Origin: an uncultured Fibrobacter sp.
Lineage (GTDB): Bacteria; Fibrobacterota; Fibrobacteria; Fibrobacterales; Fibrobacteraceae
Direction: 5' to 3'
DNA: 64,000 nt
Assembly (NCBI GenBank): GCA_934699585.1
Contig: CAKUWY010000002.1
Location: 186,001 to 250,000 of the forward strand
This document shows, in pieces, positions 8,920-15,800 of the stretch; positions within the stretch are counted from its first letter, which is position 1; every line of letters begins with the position of its first letter. Both the position numbers and the translations under genes were made by a program. Below the pieces are notes generated by a model that worked only from the letters and a program-made list of their open reading frames with translations, searched no databases and had not been told where the DNA came from.

Positions 8920-9104
8920 AGAACTTGTCGGATAATTTTCAAAGAAATCGTTGGCTGTACTTATTTCCCAATTTCTGTATATTTTAATTTTTGGGAAATA
9001 GAAATTATGAGGGCCGAATGATGAAATTGATAGAAAAAACCGAATATCTTGATATGATACAACTACAAAATATAATATAAACAACGTGTAAAAGCAACTG
9101 TTTT
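8920..9104. other. Intergenic, A+T-rich, nothing recognised
   Basis: A TTCCCAATTTCTGTATATTTT stretch near 8965-8985 contains TATATT and could be a -10 element. No partner -35 element, coding sequence or strong hairpin is visible. The composition shift from the preceding genes marks the left side of the accessory island. Confidence 0.4.
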
Positions 9105-9579
9105 TCATTTTTGCCGCCCTTTCATGCTCTCCTGGATTTTCTCGATGACTTCTGCGGGGGTCACGAAGTCCAAGACGCCGAACGCAGTCATCTCGTTACC
9201 CATATCGTTGCTCTTCGAGCCAAAATACTTGGCCTCGGCAATGTCAATGCAAGCATTGCCGCTGCTCTCGGCCTTCGTATTTTATAAACGAGGCCCCGAA
9301 GTGATACACCTTGTCGTCGACGAGCAAGAAACGGTCGTGAATCGTGCGCATTGTCTTCGGCTCTAGGCCCGGATATTGCTTGTTGTGTAATGCGACCGCC
9401 GCTTTGAATTCTGGCGTAATATGTGCGGAATAAACAACCGCCTGCACGCCCTTCGCTCGCATCGCAGCAAATTTCAACACATTGCTTCCTTCATGGGCAA
9501 CTTGTAAATATTCCTTACAAGTTGAGTCCTTGTCCAATTCTCCTTCTTTGTATATGTTCTTGATGTGAATTGTGGACAT
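9105..9579 (-). pseudogene. RhuM-head / ORF6N-PLD-tail chimera, frameshifted
   Basis: Starts at ATG 9577-9579, 7 bases after the KilA-N gene. The head IYKEGELDKDSTCKEYLQ and VAHEGS match the RhuM family, but after about residue 30 the sequence switches to the C-terminal domain found on ORF6N-type proteins: VQAVVYSAHITPEFKAA, LHNKQYPG, TIHDRFLLVDDKVYHFGASF. The frame then breaks at a four-base homopolymer (T run at 9280-9283 on the plus strand). With one base fewer it continues NTKAESSGNACIDIAEA and on through KYFGSKSNDMGNEMTAFGV to a stop at 9105. So this is a recombined gene with a later single-base frameshift, or a programmed or sequencing slip at that run. Confidence 0.75.
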
Positions 9580-9586
9580 AGCTTTT

Positions 9587-10411
9587 TTATTTTTTACTCT
9601 CAATCAACAACTTCCGTCCGTCAACATTCTCAAGGACCGTCATTTGTTGAATAGCTATTTTGTTCAATTTTTCCAAGCGTTCAGATTGAGAGAGGTTGTC
9701 GTTTATAAAAACGGCATTCAGGTTTTCCATATTAGAAAGGCAAATTAGCTGGTTAATTGAAGCGTAATCGCGAATATTACCTTTCAGCAAGGGGTTTTCA
9801 TCACGCCATTCCTTGGCAGTCTTTCCGAACATTGCAACATTGAGCATATCTGCTTCATCAGCATACACGAAAGATTTCTGCAGTGCAGTGAGCTTTGGAG
9901 GAATTAGATTCTGCTTGATAGCGTCGGTATGTATGCGGTAATTGATTTTCGCCAGTTCCCGTTTAGCGCTCCATCCAATTTGTTTTTGCTCTTCTTCTTT
10001 AAGCCGCTGGAATTCCTCAATAAGATACAACTTAAACGATACACTTATTGCCGAGCCAAATTCAAAAGCGATATCCTTATGGGCATAAGTGCCGCCATAA
10101 CGCCCTTTCTTTACGACTATGCCAATGGCATTCGTTTTCTCAATCCATTCGCTACAGCTCAGTACGAATGTGGGCAATCCGGCCTCCTTCCTAAAGTGGT
10201 CAAATTCGACCACTTTAAAATCAGGATTGTGAATAGTTTCCCAAGTACCTAAAAATTCCAATGTATAACGATTGCGAAGCCAATTCTTTATAACATCGGC
10301 CGCACGAACATCATTTTCCTTGGCACCAGCCATATCCGTAAGACAAATGTAATCCCTGTTGTCTATATCCAAAACAGTTATTTTGGTGTTTTGAACATTA
10401 ATTTGTGCCAT
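9587..10411 (-). CDS. KilA-N domain protein
   Basis: 274 aa. The N-terminal half is a KilA-N DNA-binding domain (ITVLDIDNRDYICLTDMAG, VIKNWLRNRYTLEFLGTWE, YGGTYAHKDIAFEFGSAIS), a phage-associated fold. The C-terminal half (WSAKRELAKINYRIHTDAI, LLKGNIRDYASINQLICLS) is the usual companion region. Start chosen at 10411, where AGGAGG lies 5 bases upstream, not at the earlier in-frame codon at 10471. It is fed by a near-consensus promoter at 10490-10518, giving a leader of about 70 bases. Likely a regulator or defence-associated protein of mobile origin. Confidence 0.88.
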   Translation of the reverse strand: MAQINVQNTKITVLDIDNRDYICLTDMAGAKENDVRAADVIKNWLRNRYTLEFLGTWETIHNPDFKVVEFDHFRKEAGLPTFVLSCSEWIEKTNAIGIVVKKGRYGGTYAHKDIAFEFGSAISVSFKLYLIEEFQRLKEEEQKQIGWSAKRELAKINYRIHTDAIKQNLIPPKLTALQKSFVYADEADMLNVAMFGKTAKEWRDENPLLKGNIRDYASINQLICLSNMENLNAVFINDNLSQSERLEKLNKIAIQQMTVLENVDGRKLLIESKK

Positions 10412-10489
10412 TCTATCCTCCTGATTATTCGCTAGCGCGAGTGAAATCGCCCTATTTGAAATTTTGAGCACTAGAACATTTGTTCACTA

Positions 10490-10518
10490 AATATATATCT
10501 TCGCGCGGCCCCTGTCAA
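10490..10518 (-). promoter_or_regulatory. Sigma-70-type promoter for the KilA-N gene
   Basis: On the minus strand TTGACA (10513-10518), a 17-base spacer and TATATT (10490-10495). Predicted start is near 10483, inside the dyad AGAAC-ATTT-GTTCA (10473-10486), which would place an operator across the transcription start. Not tested. Confidence 0.75.
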
Positions 10519-10540
10519 GAGATTTCTCGAAAATAATTGT

Positions 10541-10552
10541 ACCGAATTCGGT
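10541..10552. promoter_or_regulatory. 12-base palindrome ACCGAATTCGGT
   Basis: Perfect palindrome between the minus-strand promoter and the small plus-strand gene. The second repeat copy has GGCGAATTCGCC at the same place (12396-12407). Both outer arms changed while symmetry was kept, which suggests a protein-binding dyad or hairpin under selection. Confidence 0.6.
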
Positions 10553-10610
10553 ATAATTAGAATGTCATTTTCTGTCACTAAAATTATCTATCGTTCGGGG
10601 CGGAGGCACT

Positions 10611-10682
10611 ATGGAACACGACACATTCGGCGGCGCGATACTCTGGGCATCCCCGTACTCCCCATTCGCTACACGAAATTAG
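10611..10682 (+). pseudogene. Truncated copy of the small DTFGGAIL gene
   Basis: ATG 10611 follows GGGGCGGAGG and encodes MEHDTFGGAIL, matching the first 11 residues of the gene at 12466, then diverges (WASPYSPFATRN) and stops at 10682. The break falls where the ATPase remnant begins on the other strand, so a recombination junction lies near 10644-10680. Family unknown. Confidence 0.6.
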
Positions 10683-10873
10683 AGGCACATCGCCATATAG
10701 GCGGGGATGCAGACAACGCCATCGTGAGTTATCGCAAAGTTCTTGGGATGTATGATGTAGGATTCTCCGAGACGTTCGCCGAATTTTTCTCGGAAACGTT
10801 TGAGAGACTCGTATCTATAGCGCTTGCCCGATTTGACTTCAATCGGCATAATCTTGAAATTTTGCCTCTTTGG
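10679..10873 (-). pseudogene. C-terminal remnant of an AAA/DUF4143 ATPase
   Basis: About 65 residues in frame to the stop at 10679: FKIMPIEVKSGKRYRYESL, KRFREKFGERLGESYIIHP, KNFAITHDGVVCIPAYM. This is the C-terminal (DUF4143-associated, PIEVKSG-containing) end of the archaeal-type AAA ATPase family. Nothing of the ATPase core remains; upstream the frame runs into sequence that belongs to the DUF1016 gene in another frame. Dead fragment. Confidence 0.75.
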
Positions 10874-10887
10874 CGAATTCATCCCCT

Positions 10888-10910
10888 TTGTCGCACCAGT
10901 GGTGCGACAA
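10888..10910. repeat. 23-base perfect palindrome with one central base
   Basis: Arms TTGTCGCACCA and TGGTGCGACAA flank a single G. It lies between the ATPase remnant and the DUF1016 stop codon. Its outer bases TTGTCGCA/TGCGACAA recur in the palindrome at 12829-12851, which has the same length and a single central base. Confidence 0.75.
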
Positions 10911-10931
10911 TCCTCGCCTTCAATGAACTCG

Positions 10932-12025
10932 CTATTCGCCTTTTTTCCGAATGAGCCGTTTCGTAGTATGCATTTCCTTTTGCAGAAGGCGTATGCGCTC
11001 TTCCAACAGTTCCTTCGAAGGCAACGCATCTTTGATGCGGATGTTGTTGTATGTCGCGACCCCCATCGGCGTGCCCAGCCCACGGAAAGACCACTGTACA
11101 TCGGTTGAATCCATGTTGGAACAAATCAACAGCCCGATTGTCGGGTTGTCTTCGGGTGCCTTCAGCAACTCATCTACCGCGTTCACGTAAAAGTTCAGTT
11201 TGCCGACAAACTCCGGCTCGAACGGCTTTGCCTTCAGTTCGCAGGCGACGAAACAGCGCAAGCGGATATGGTAAAACAGCAGGTCGATTTTGCGGCTTCG
11301 TCGTAAATTTCGTGACCAACAGTAGCAAAGCCGAAATCGTAGTTCTCTTTCAGCACATCTTGAACAAGTTTGCTCTGCAAATCGGGCAGTTTTTCGGTAA
11401 AATTGTTGACTATCTTGCCTTGGTGGCTGTAAAGATCTGCCTTAATGCAGTTGATCAACGCAGCGCGGCTCATCCCTTGTTCCACAGTCTTTTTGATGTA
11501 AAACAGGGCCTCATCTACAGATTTGCATTTCGTGATAATTTCTACATGGTGACGCCAAGGGATACCGGCAAAGATTGCTGGTAATTCTGCACCAACTTGG
11601 TGCAGTTTTGCCATGTCTAATTCTGCAACAGGCTGTTGCAGTTTTTCTCTGTCAAGTCGACTAGAATTAGTTTTGGCTAATTCTCTACCAGCTTGGTAGA
11701 GAATTTGATTAGCCCCTTTCCGCGTATAAAAACAGTACCATTTCTTCATAAACCATAGATTCGACACTGAAAATCCGTCTGCATTAGGGAACTCCCGTCG
11801 CAAATCCAGGCTGAGCTGTTCCACGACTCCCGAACCCCAGCGCTCTTCGGCCTTTTTGCGCACCAAGTCCCGTCCCAGCAGCCAGTTGAACTGCAGTTTT
11901 TCGGCATTTACCTTGATGACCGCCTTTACCTGTGCCAAGCGGTAACGCTGCTTTAGTTCCGTAATCCACTCGATGTAATCAGAATCAATATGGATATTGT
12001 GAGATTCAATCTTTCGATTTCTCAT
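10932..12025 (-). pseudogene. DUF1016 / YhcG-like PD-(D/E)xK nuclease, frameshifted
   Basis: The first frame (from ATG 12025, with GAGAGG upstream) gives the N-terminal DUF1016 domain: RYRLAQVKAVIKVNAEKLQ, FNWLLGRDLVRKKAEERWG, LDLRREFPNADGFSVSNLW. It continues to ENYDFGFATVGHEIYDEA. At the homopolymer 11288-11291 the frame shifts; restoring one A gives KIDLLFYHIRLRCFVACEL and KAKPFEPEFVGKLNFYV, the catalytic PD-(D/E)xK end, running to a stop at 10932. Only one base separates this from an intact nuclease of about 360 aa. The middle has tandem palindromic inserts (see 11582-11705). Preceded on its own strand by the promoter at 12344-12372. Confidence 0.85.
11582..11705. repeat. Three in-frame palindromic units inside the DUF1016 gene
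   Basis: Each unit begins TAATTCT and holds a near-perfect palindrome: CTGCACCAA-C-TTGGTGCAG (11587-11605), CTGCAACAG-G-CTGTTGCAG (11623-11641) and AATTCTCTACCA-GCT-TGGTAGAGAATT (11679-11705). On the coding (minus) strand they encode related peptides KLHQVGAELP, KLQQPVAELD and ILYQAGRELA. The first two units are 36 bases apart. Arms differ between units, yet each stays self-complementary. Confidence 0.8.
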
Positions 12026-12203
12026 AAAAGACCTCTCTTTAATAACAATACAAAGGCAAAAATACGCAGATGCACAACGTATGTTGAGCCTTATATTTCT
12101 AGTTTTTATGGGATGCTCTTGCGGTGCTGTTGGCGGGGGCTTTCCCCGGCGTTACTTGGCGCGGCTTTCGTCACACACTCGAGCAGGTCGTGTTCCTGCC
12201 AGC

Positions 12204-12299
12204 TATCCAACAACATCAACAAGAAGGTTGATGAACCCCACCGCGGATGCACGTACGGGCCGCAAGGCCTATGCCGACTGTCGCAGGGATTGTCGTAAT
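12204..12299 (-). ncRNA. 96-bp repeat, candidate structured RNA (copy 1)
   Basis: Inverted copy of 24379-24474 with only two differences in 96 bases. Both copies lie downstream of a TTGAC(A/T)-N17-TATATT promoter that reads into them in the same relative direction. In that direction the RNA would contain GGCC-UUGC-GGCC (the difference falls in the loop) and CAUCAAC-CUUCUU-GUUGAUG hairpins. Read the other way it is the end of a frame in which both differences are synonymous, so a peptide tail (KKVDEPHRGCTYGPQ) cannot be excluded. After the repeat, copy 1 has about 86 extra bases before the shared GGGATGCT. Class unknown. Confidence 0.5.
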
Positions 12300-12326
12300 C
12301 TCAATTCGGGCGCACAAGAACAAATC

Positions 12327-12505
12327 TGCACACCCGTTCACTAAATATACATCCTCGTGCGGCACCTGTCAAGAGATTTCTCGAAAATCAATCGTGGCGA
12401 ATTCGCCGTAATCACCATGTCATTTTCTGTCACTAGCATTATCTATCTTTCGGGGCGGAGTCACTATGGAAAACGACACGTTCGGCGGCGCGATACTCGC
12501 ATGGG
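12327..12505. repeat. Direct repeat copy 2
   Basis: Second copy of the block at 10473-10660, in the same orientation. It carries TGCAC-ACCC-GTTCA (12327-12340) in place of AGAAC-ATTT-GTTCA, the promoter, the palindrome GGCGAATTCGCC and the small-gene start. Differences are spread along the block, so the duplication is not recent. Confidence 0.8.
12344..12372 (-). promoter_or_regulatory. Sigma-70-type promoter toward the 96-bp repeat and DUF1016
   Basis: On the minus strand TTGACA (12367-12372), 17 bases, TATATT (12344-12349). Predicted start near 12337, within the TGCAC-N4-GTTCA dyad. TGCNC-N4-GTGCA is the LexA site reported for Fibrobacter succinogenes; this dyad differs at one position, so SOS control is possible but speculative. 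Confidence 0.7.
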
Positions 12506-12664
12506 TCAAGAGCCCCCGTTGAGCTTGACATGGAATGCCTGGACAGCGGCATGGTCCTGTTCAGGGAAAACTGCACTCCCGGAGAGGCGCTGGAATCGAG
12601 CTACCGGCAAGCCTTCGGCACCGACTTCGACAAGGACGACATCGCGGTACTGATGGAAGAATGA
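12466..12664 (+). pseudogene. Small gene of unknown family, frameshifted
   Basis: ATG 12466 follows CGGGGCGGAG. It reads MENDTFGGAILAWVKSP, and the frame breaks at a run of five C (12513-12517). With one C fewer it continues VELDMECLDSGMVLFREN and CTPGEALESSYRQAFGT to DDIAVLMEE and a stop at 12664, about 65 residues. The start is duplicated at 10611. I do not recognise the family; acidic, no membrane segment. Confidence 0.6.
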
Positions 12665-12683
12665 CGCCGCCTTTTCACTTGAT

Positions 12684-12699
12684 GGGGGAAGCCTCCCCC
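12684..12699. repeat. Dispersed G/C-rich palindrome
   Basis: GGGGGAAGCCTCCCCC. The reverse complement occurs exactly at 28256-28271, and a one-base variant (GGGGGAGGCATCCCCC) at 39050-39065. Intergenic in all cases. Confidence 0.6.
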
Positions 12700-12783
12700 T
12701 GGCTCGCACTCCGTTGCTCTCCACCCCCTCTGCGGGGCCTCAGACGCCGGCCCCGCAACGCCCCGCTTGACCGCATTTTAAGC

Positions 12784-12851
12784 TGTCAAGTAATCCTTGA
12801 CAACTCAACTCCTCGATAATTTCGAGGAGTTGTCGCAAATTTTGCGACAAC
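12784..12851. terminator. Three consecutive perfect inverted repeats after the helicase gene
   Basis: TGTCAAG-TAATC-CTTGACA (12784-12802); arms CAACTCCTCGA and TCGAGGAGTTG with a TAATT loop (12806-12832); then a 23-base palindrome, arms GTTGTCGCAAA and TTTGCGACAAC (12829-12851). The second and third share GTTG, so they cannot both form fully. They directly follow the stop of the helicase gene and could end its transcript; there is no clean U-tract. Confidence 0.55.
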
Positions 12852-12859
12852 TGGGGAGA

Positions 12860-15800
12860 TTACGTTCTTCCGAACTCCACTCTTAGTAATGGAACCCAAA
12901 TTTCTTGTCTAAAATCATCTTGCCACTTGCATATCTGCAATAGCGTCGCTTTTTTCGGCCTGTAAAGATTCTTCTGGAGGTTCTTGAGATAATCATTAAT
13001 AAAATTATTGGAAAATGCGGCAATGAATCTTCCATTGTAATTCGTATTGTAACACTGAAATTCGCGGCTAAACCCAATATCAATTTCTGTTCCAAGGGGA
13101 AGCGCTGCAAATTTTTCTTGCAAATACCGCGTCCTATTCTTATTCTTTTCATTAACAAGGATATTCCCCAAATTCAAATCGCCCAATCCAGTTTCCACAT
13201 GGATAATTTGAGGAATACTACATTCTCCAACTCTTCCCATTTTTTTGAAATTCCTAATCCATGAACTTGGGAGATTTTTTTCATCGCCCAAAATAGTCAA
13301 AGATTTTTTTGCGCGGGTTGCGGCAACATAGAGCAAACGGAACTGTTCTTGGCTCTCAGGTTTCCAATCACCTAAATTCAATATAACGTGATCCCATTCC
13401 AACCCTTTGGAACTATGCATTGTTCCAACATTAATCTGCAAGTCTCCCTTTCTATTCAAATCAGCATAAGAAACATCATTCAAATATTGTTCTAAGCCAC
13501 CTAAGGTGACCTCATCTTCACAATCCACAAAATCATTAACAACGGCATCCAGCAATTCAAACGAACTTTCACCTTTGTGATGACGTTTATATCTTTCTGA
13601 AATGCATTTAAATTGTTCGATAGTCCAGGGCTTCTTGACAATTTCCTGGTCCGTTTCAACAATCTGTTTGAATCCTACAATTTCCCGGATAGAATCAACA
13701 GGACATTTTTCTCGATCTTGACCTTTTATAATTCGGCAATCAACTCCTAGTTCCTCCAGTTTTGCCGCCGCCAAGAATGCTTCTGCATTTTCTGGGCTGA
13801 GAATACTCGCAGAACCATTATCCTTTTTGCTTTTTTCTACTAAAATTTTTGCCGCAGCAAAAGCGCCGCGCATACGGTCGTATTCTTCATAATATTCCAA
13901 CACCCCATTTTCAAGGCATACACTATTTTGCCTTCTTCCATCTTTAACGCGATAATCTAGATAACTCAGGATTTCTTCATTTGCGCGAACTATATTGACT
14001 GCTGATCGATAGTTGTTGGTCAAATAAAATTCCTTAGTATTCGCAAATTCCGAGGAGAATTTCCTAAAAAAAACGGACGAGCTGCCTCGAAATTCAAAGA
14101 TACTCTGGTCATCATCTCCGACGGCTATCAGTCTTGGAGGTTTATCTCCGTAGTCATAAAGAGCTTTGAGCATTCGGTATTCCGATTCGGAAAGGTCTTG
14201 GAACTCATCTACAAGAATCACCCCCAATGTTCCGATTCCGACGTCTTCACCAGATTCAATAACCTCCGCTGCCTTATTGATTATTTCTTCGCCTTTCTTT
14301 TCACACTCACCTTTCTTCTTGAAATCCTTTTTAGAGCCCTGAATTCCAAGAATGGAGAATGCCAGTGAATGGAATGTCGTAATGGTGACTCCATGCGCAA
14401 GGCCTTTTGCTAAATCGTTCAATCTTTTCCGGAGTTCTCTACAAGCTGAACGGGTAAAAGTCAGAATCAACAGAGAATTAGGTTGAATTTCCTCCAGCCA
14501 AAGCAAAGAGGCGGCCTTATGCACAAGCATATGAGTTTTTCCGGATCCTGGGCCAGCACCGACCAAAATATGGCGCGCAGGACTATTTATAATAGCCCGC
14601 TGTTCCTTATTTACTGCATTTATACGTTCGCGCATATTGACAGAAACAGCATCTCTTTCATCAGCGGTCATCATATATTTCTGCCGGAATTGCTGGATAT
14701 TCAAGGTAAAATAATCATTCAGCAATTCTTGCGCAGCAGACTTATTTTGAAGCATCATCTCGGCATACTTGCCAACAATGTGGATTGCTTCGGCTTTATT
14801 CTCATAAAAATCATGCAACTTCTGGAAATCACGTTCACTAAACGGCCTACTTCTATTTTCGGAGTTTATATCTAAAACTAGGCCGGTATAGAACACCATC
14901 AAACCATTTTCTAGAGTTATAGCGCCTATCAGATGTAAGAAAAGTAAAGCAAATTCAAATTGAGCCTGTCTTGCAAGGTTTTCGACTTCTTTCGCTCCAA
15001 AAATTCTCAAAATAAGCGTATCGACAGAGAACCAAACTGCATCGCTAGAGGAATTATCTTTCTTATTCTCTTGCTCTTTCTGCATAATCAGCAGAACGTC
15101 AATAATTTTTTCAAAACATTCCCAATTGTCACTAAGATTTTTATGTACTTTTTCGATTTCCGTCAAGAATTCAACCTGATACAACTGGTGCCCGGCTTCA
15201 ACTAGATGAATTTCTGCGATGCTCTCATGAGCCCAGTAACGCAACATGCCGCGCATAATCTGCAAACACTTTCTAGTTTCCGTTCCAGTTTCAGATTCGC
15301 CTCTAGCAGCATTAACCTTTGTTAAATTTAACGGGAAAATTTCTCCTACAGAATGTCCTTCGCAATTCTTTAATAGGATTTCCTGTAAGTCTTTCGCTCG
15401 AGCAAGCATTCGTTTGCTGTTGAATGTTCCCATCCTCTGAATTTTTGCACTCCAGTCATTGCGCTGATCCAGAAGATGCTTGCTACGTAAAAGGCGTAAG
15501 GCCTCATTCGCATCTTTACGTTCAATACCCAAATTCACTGTAATATCATCAAGCGCACATTCAGGAGTTTTTGTCCATCTTTTTGTAATGATATGTCGCA
15601 TTATCCTGAAAGCAATGTTTTCTATAGTCCCCTGTTTGTCAACATTTGGACTATCCAAAGCTCTTCGGACCTGTGCAACAGTTTCAATGGCAATCGATGA
15701 CCCGAACATTTGCGTTTGGTTCCGCAACCTTTTCAAGAAACCTTGGTCTTCAAGAAGCATAATCGCATGCTTGACTTTGGTTTCCAAGCCACTCGTATTT

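Larger units (their letters stand above)
10473..10660. repeat. Direct repeat copy 1 (promoter, palindrome, small-gene start)
   Basis: This block closely matches 12327-12505 in the same orientation. Shared parts, left to right: a GTTCA half-site dyad, a minus-strand -10/-35 pair, GAGATTTCTCGAAAAT, a 12-base palindrome (ACCGAATTCGGT here), ATGTCATTTTCTGTCACTA, TATCT/TTCGGGGCGGAG, and the start of a small plus-strand gene (ME-x-DTFGGAIL). The two copies bracket the DUF1016 gene and the ATPase remnant, as expected of an insertion or duplication between repeats. Confidence 0.8.

Noticed and set aside
11990..12298. Plus-strand frame ending in the 96-bp repeat
   Set aside because: It overlaps the DUF1016 start and lacks a ribosome site. 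The synonymous nature of the two repeat differences in this frame is noted, but promoter direction argues against it.
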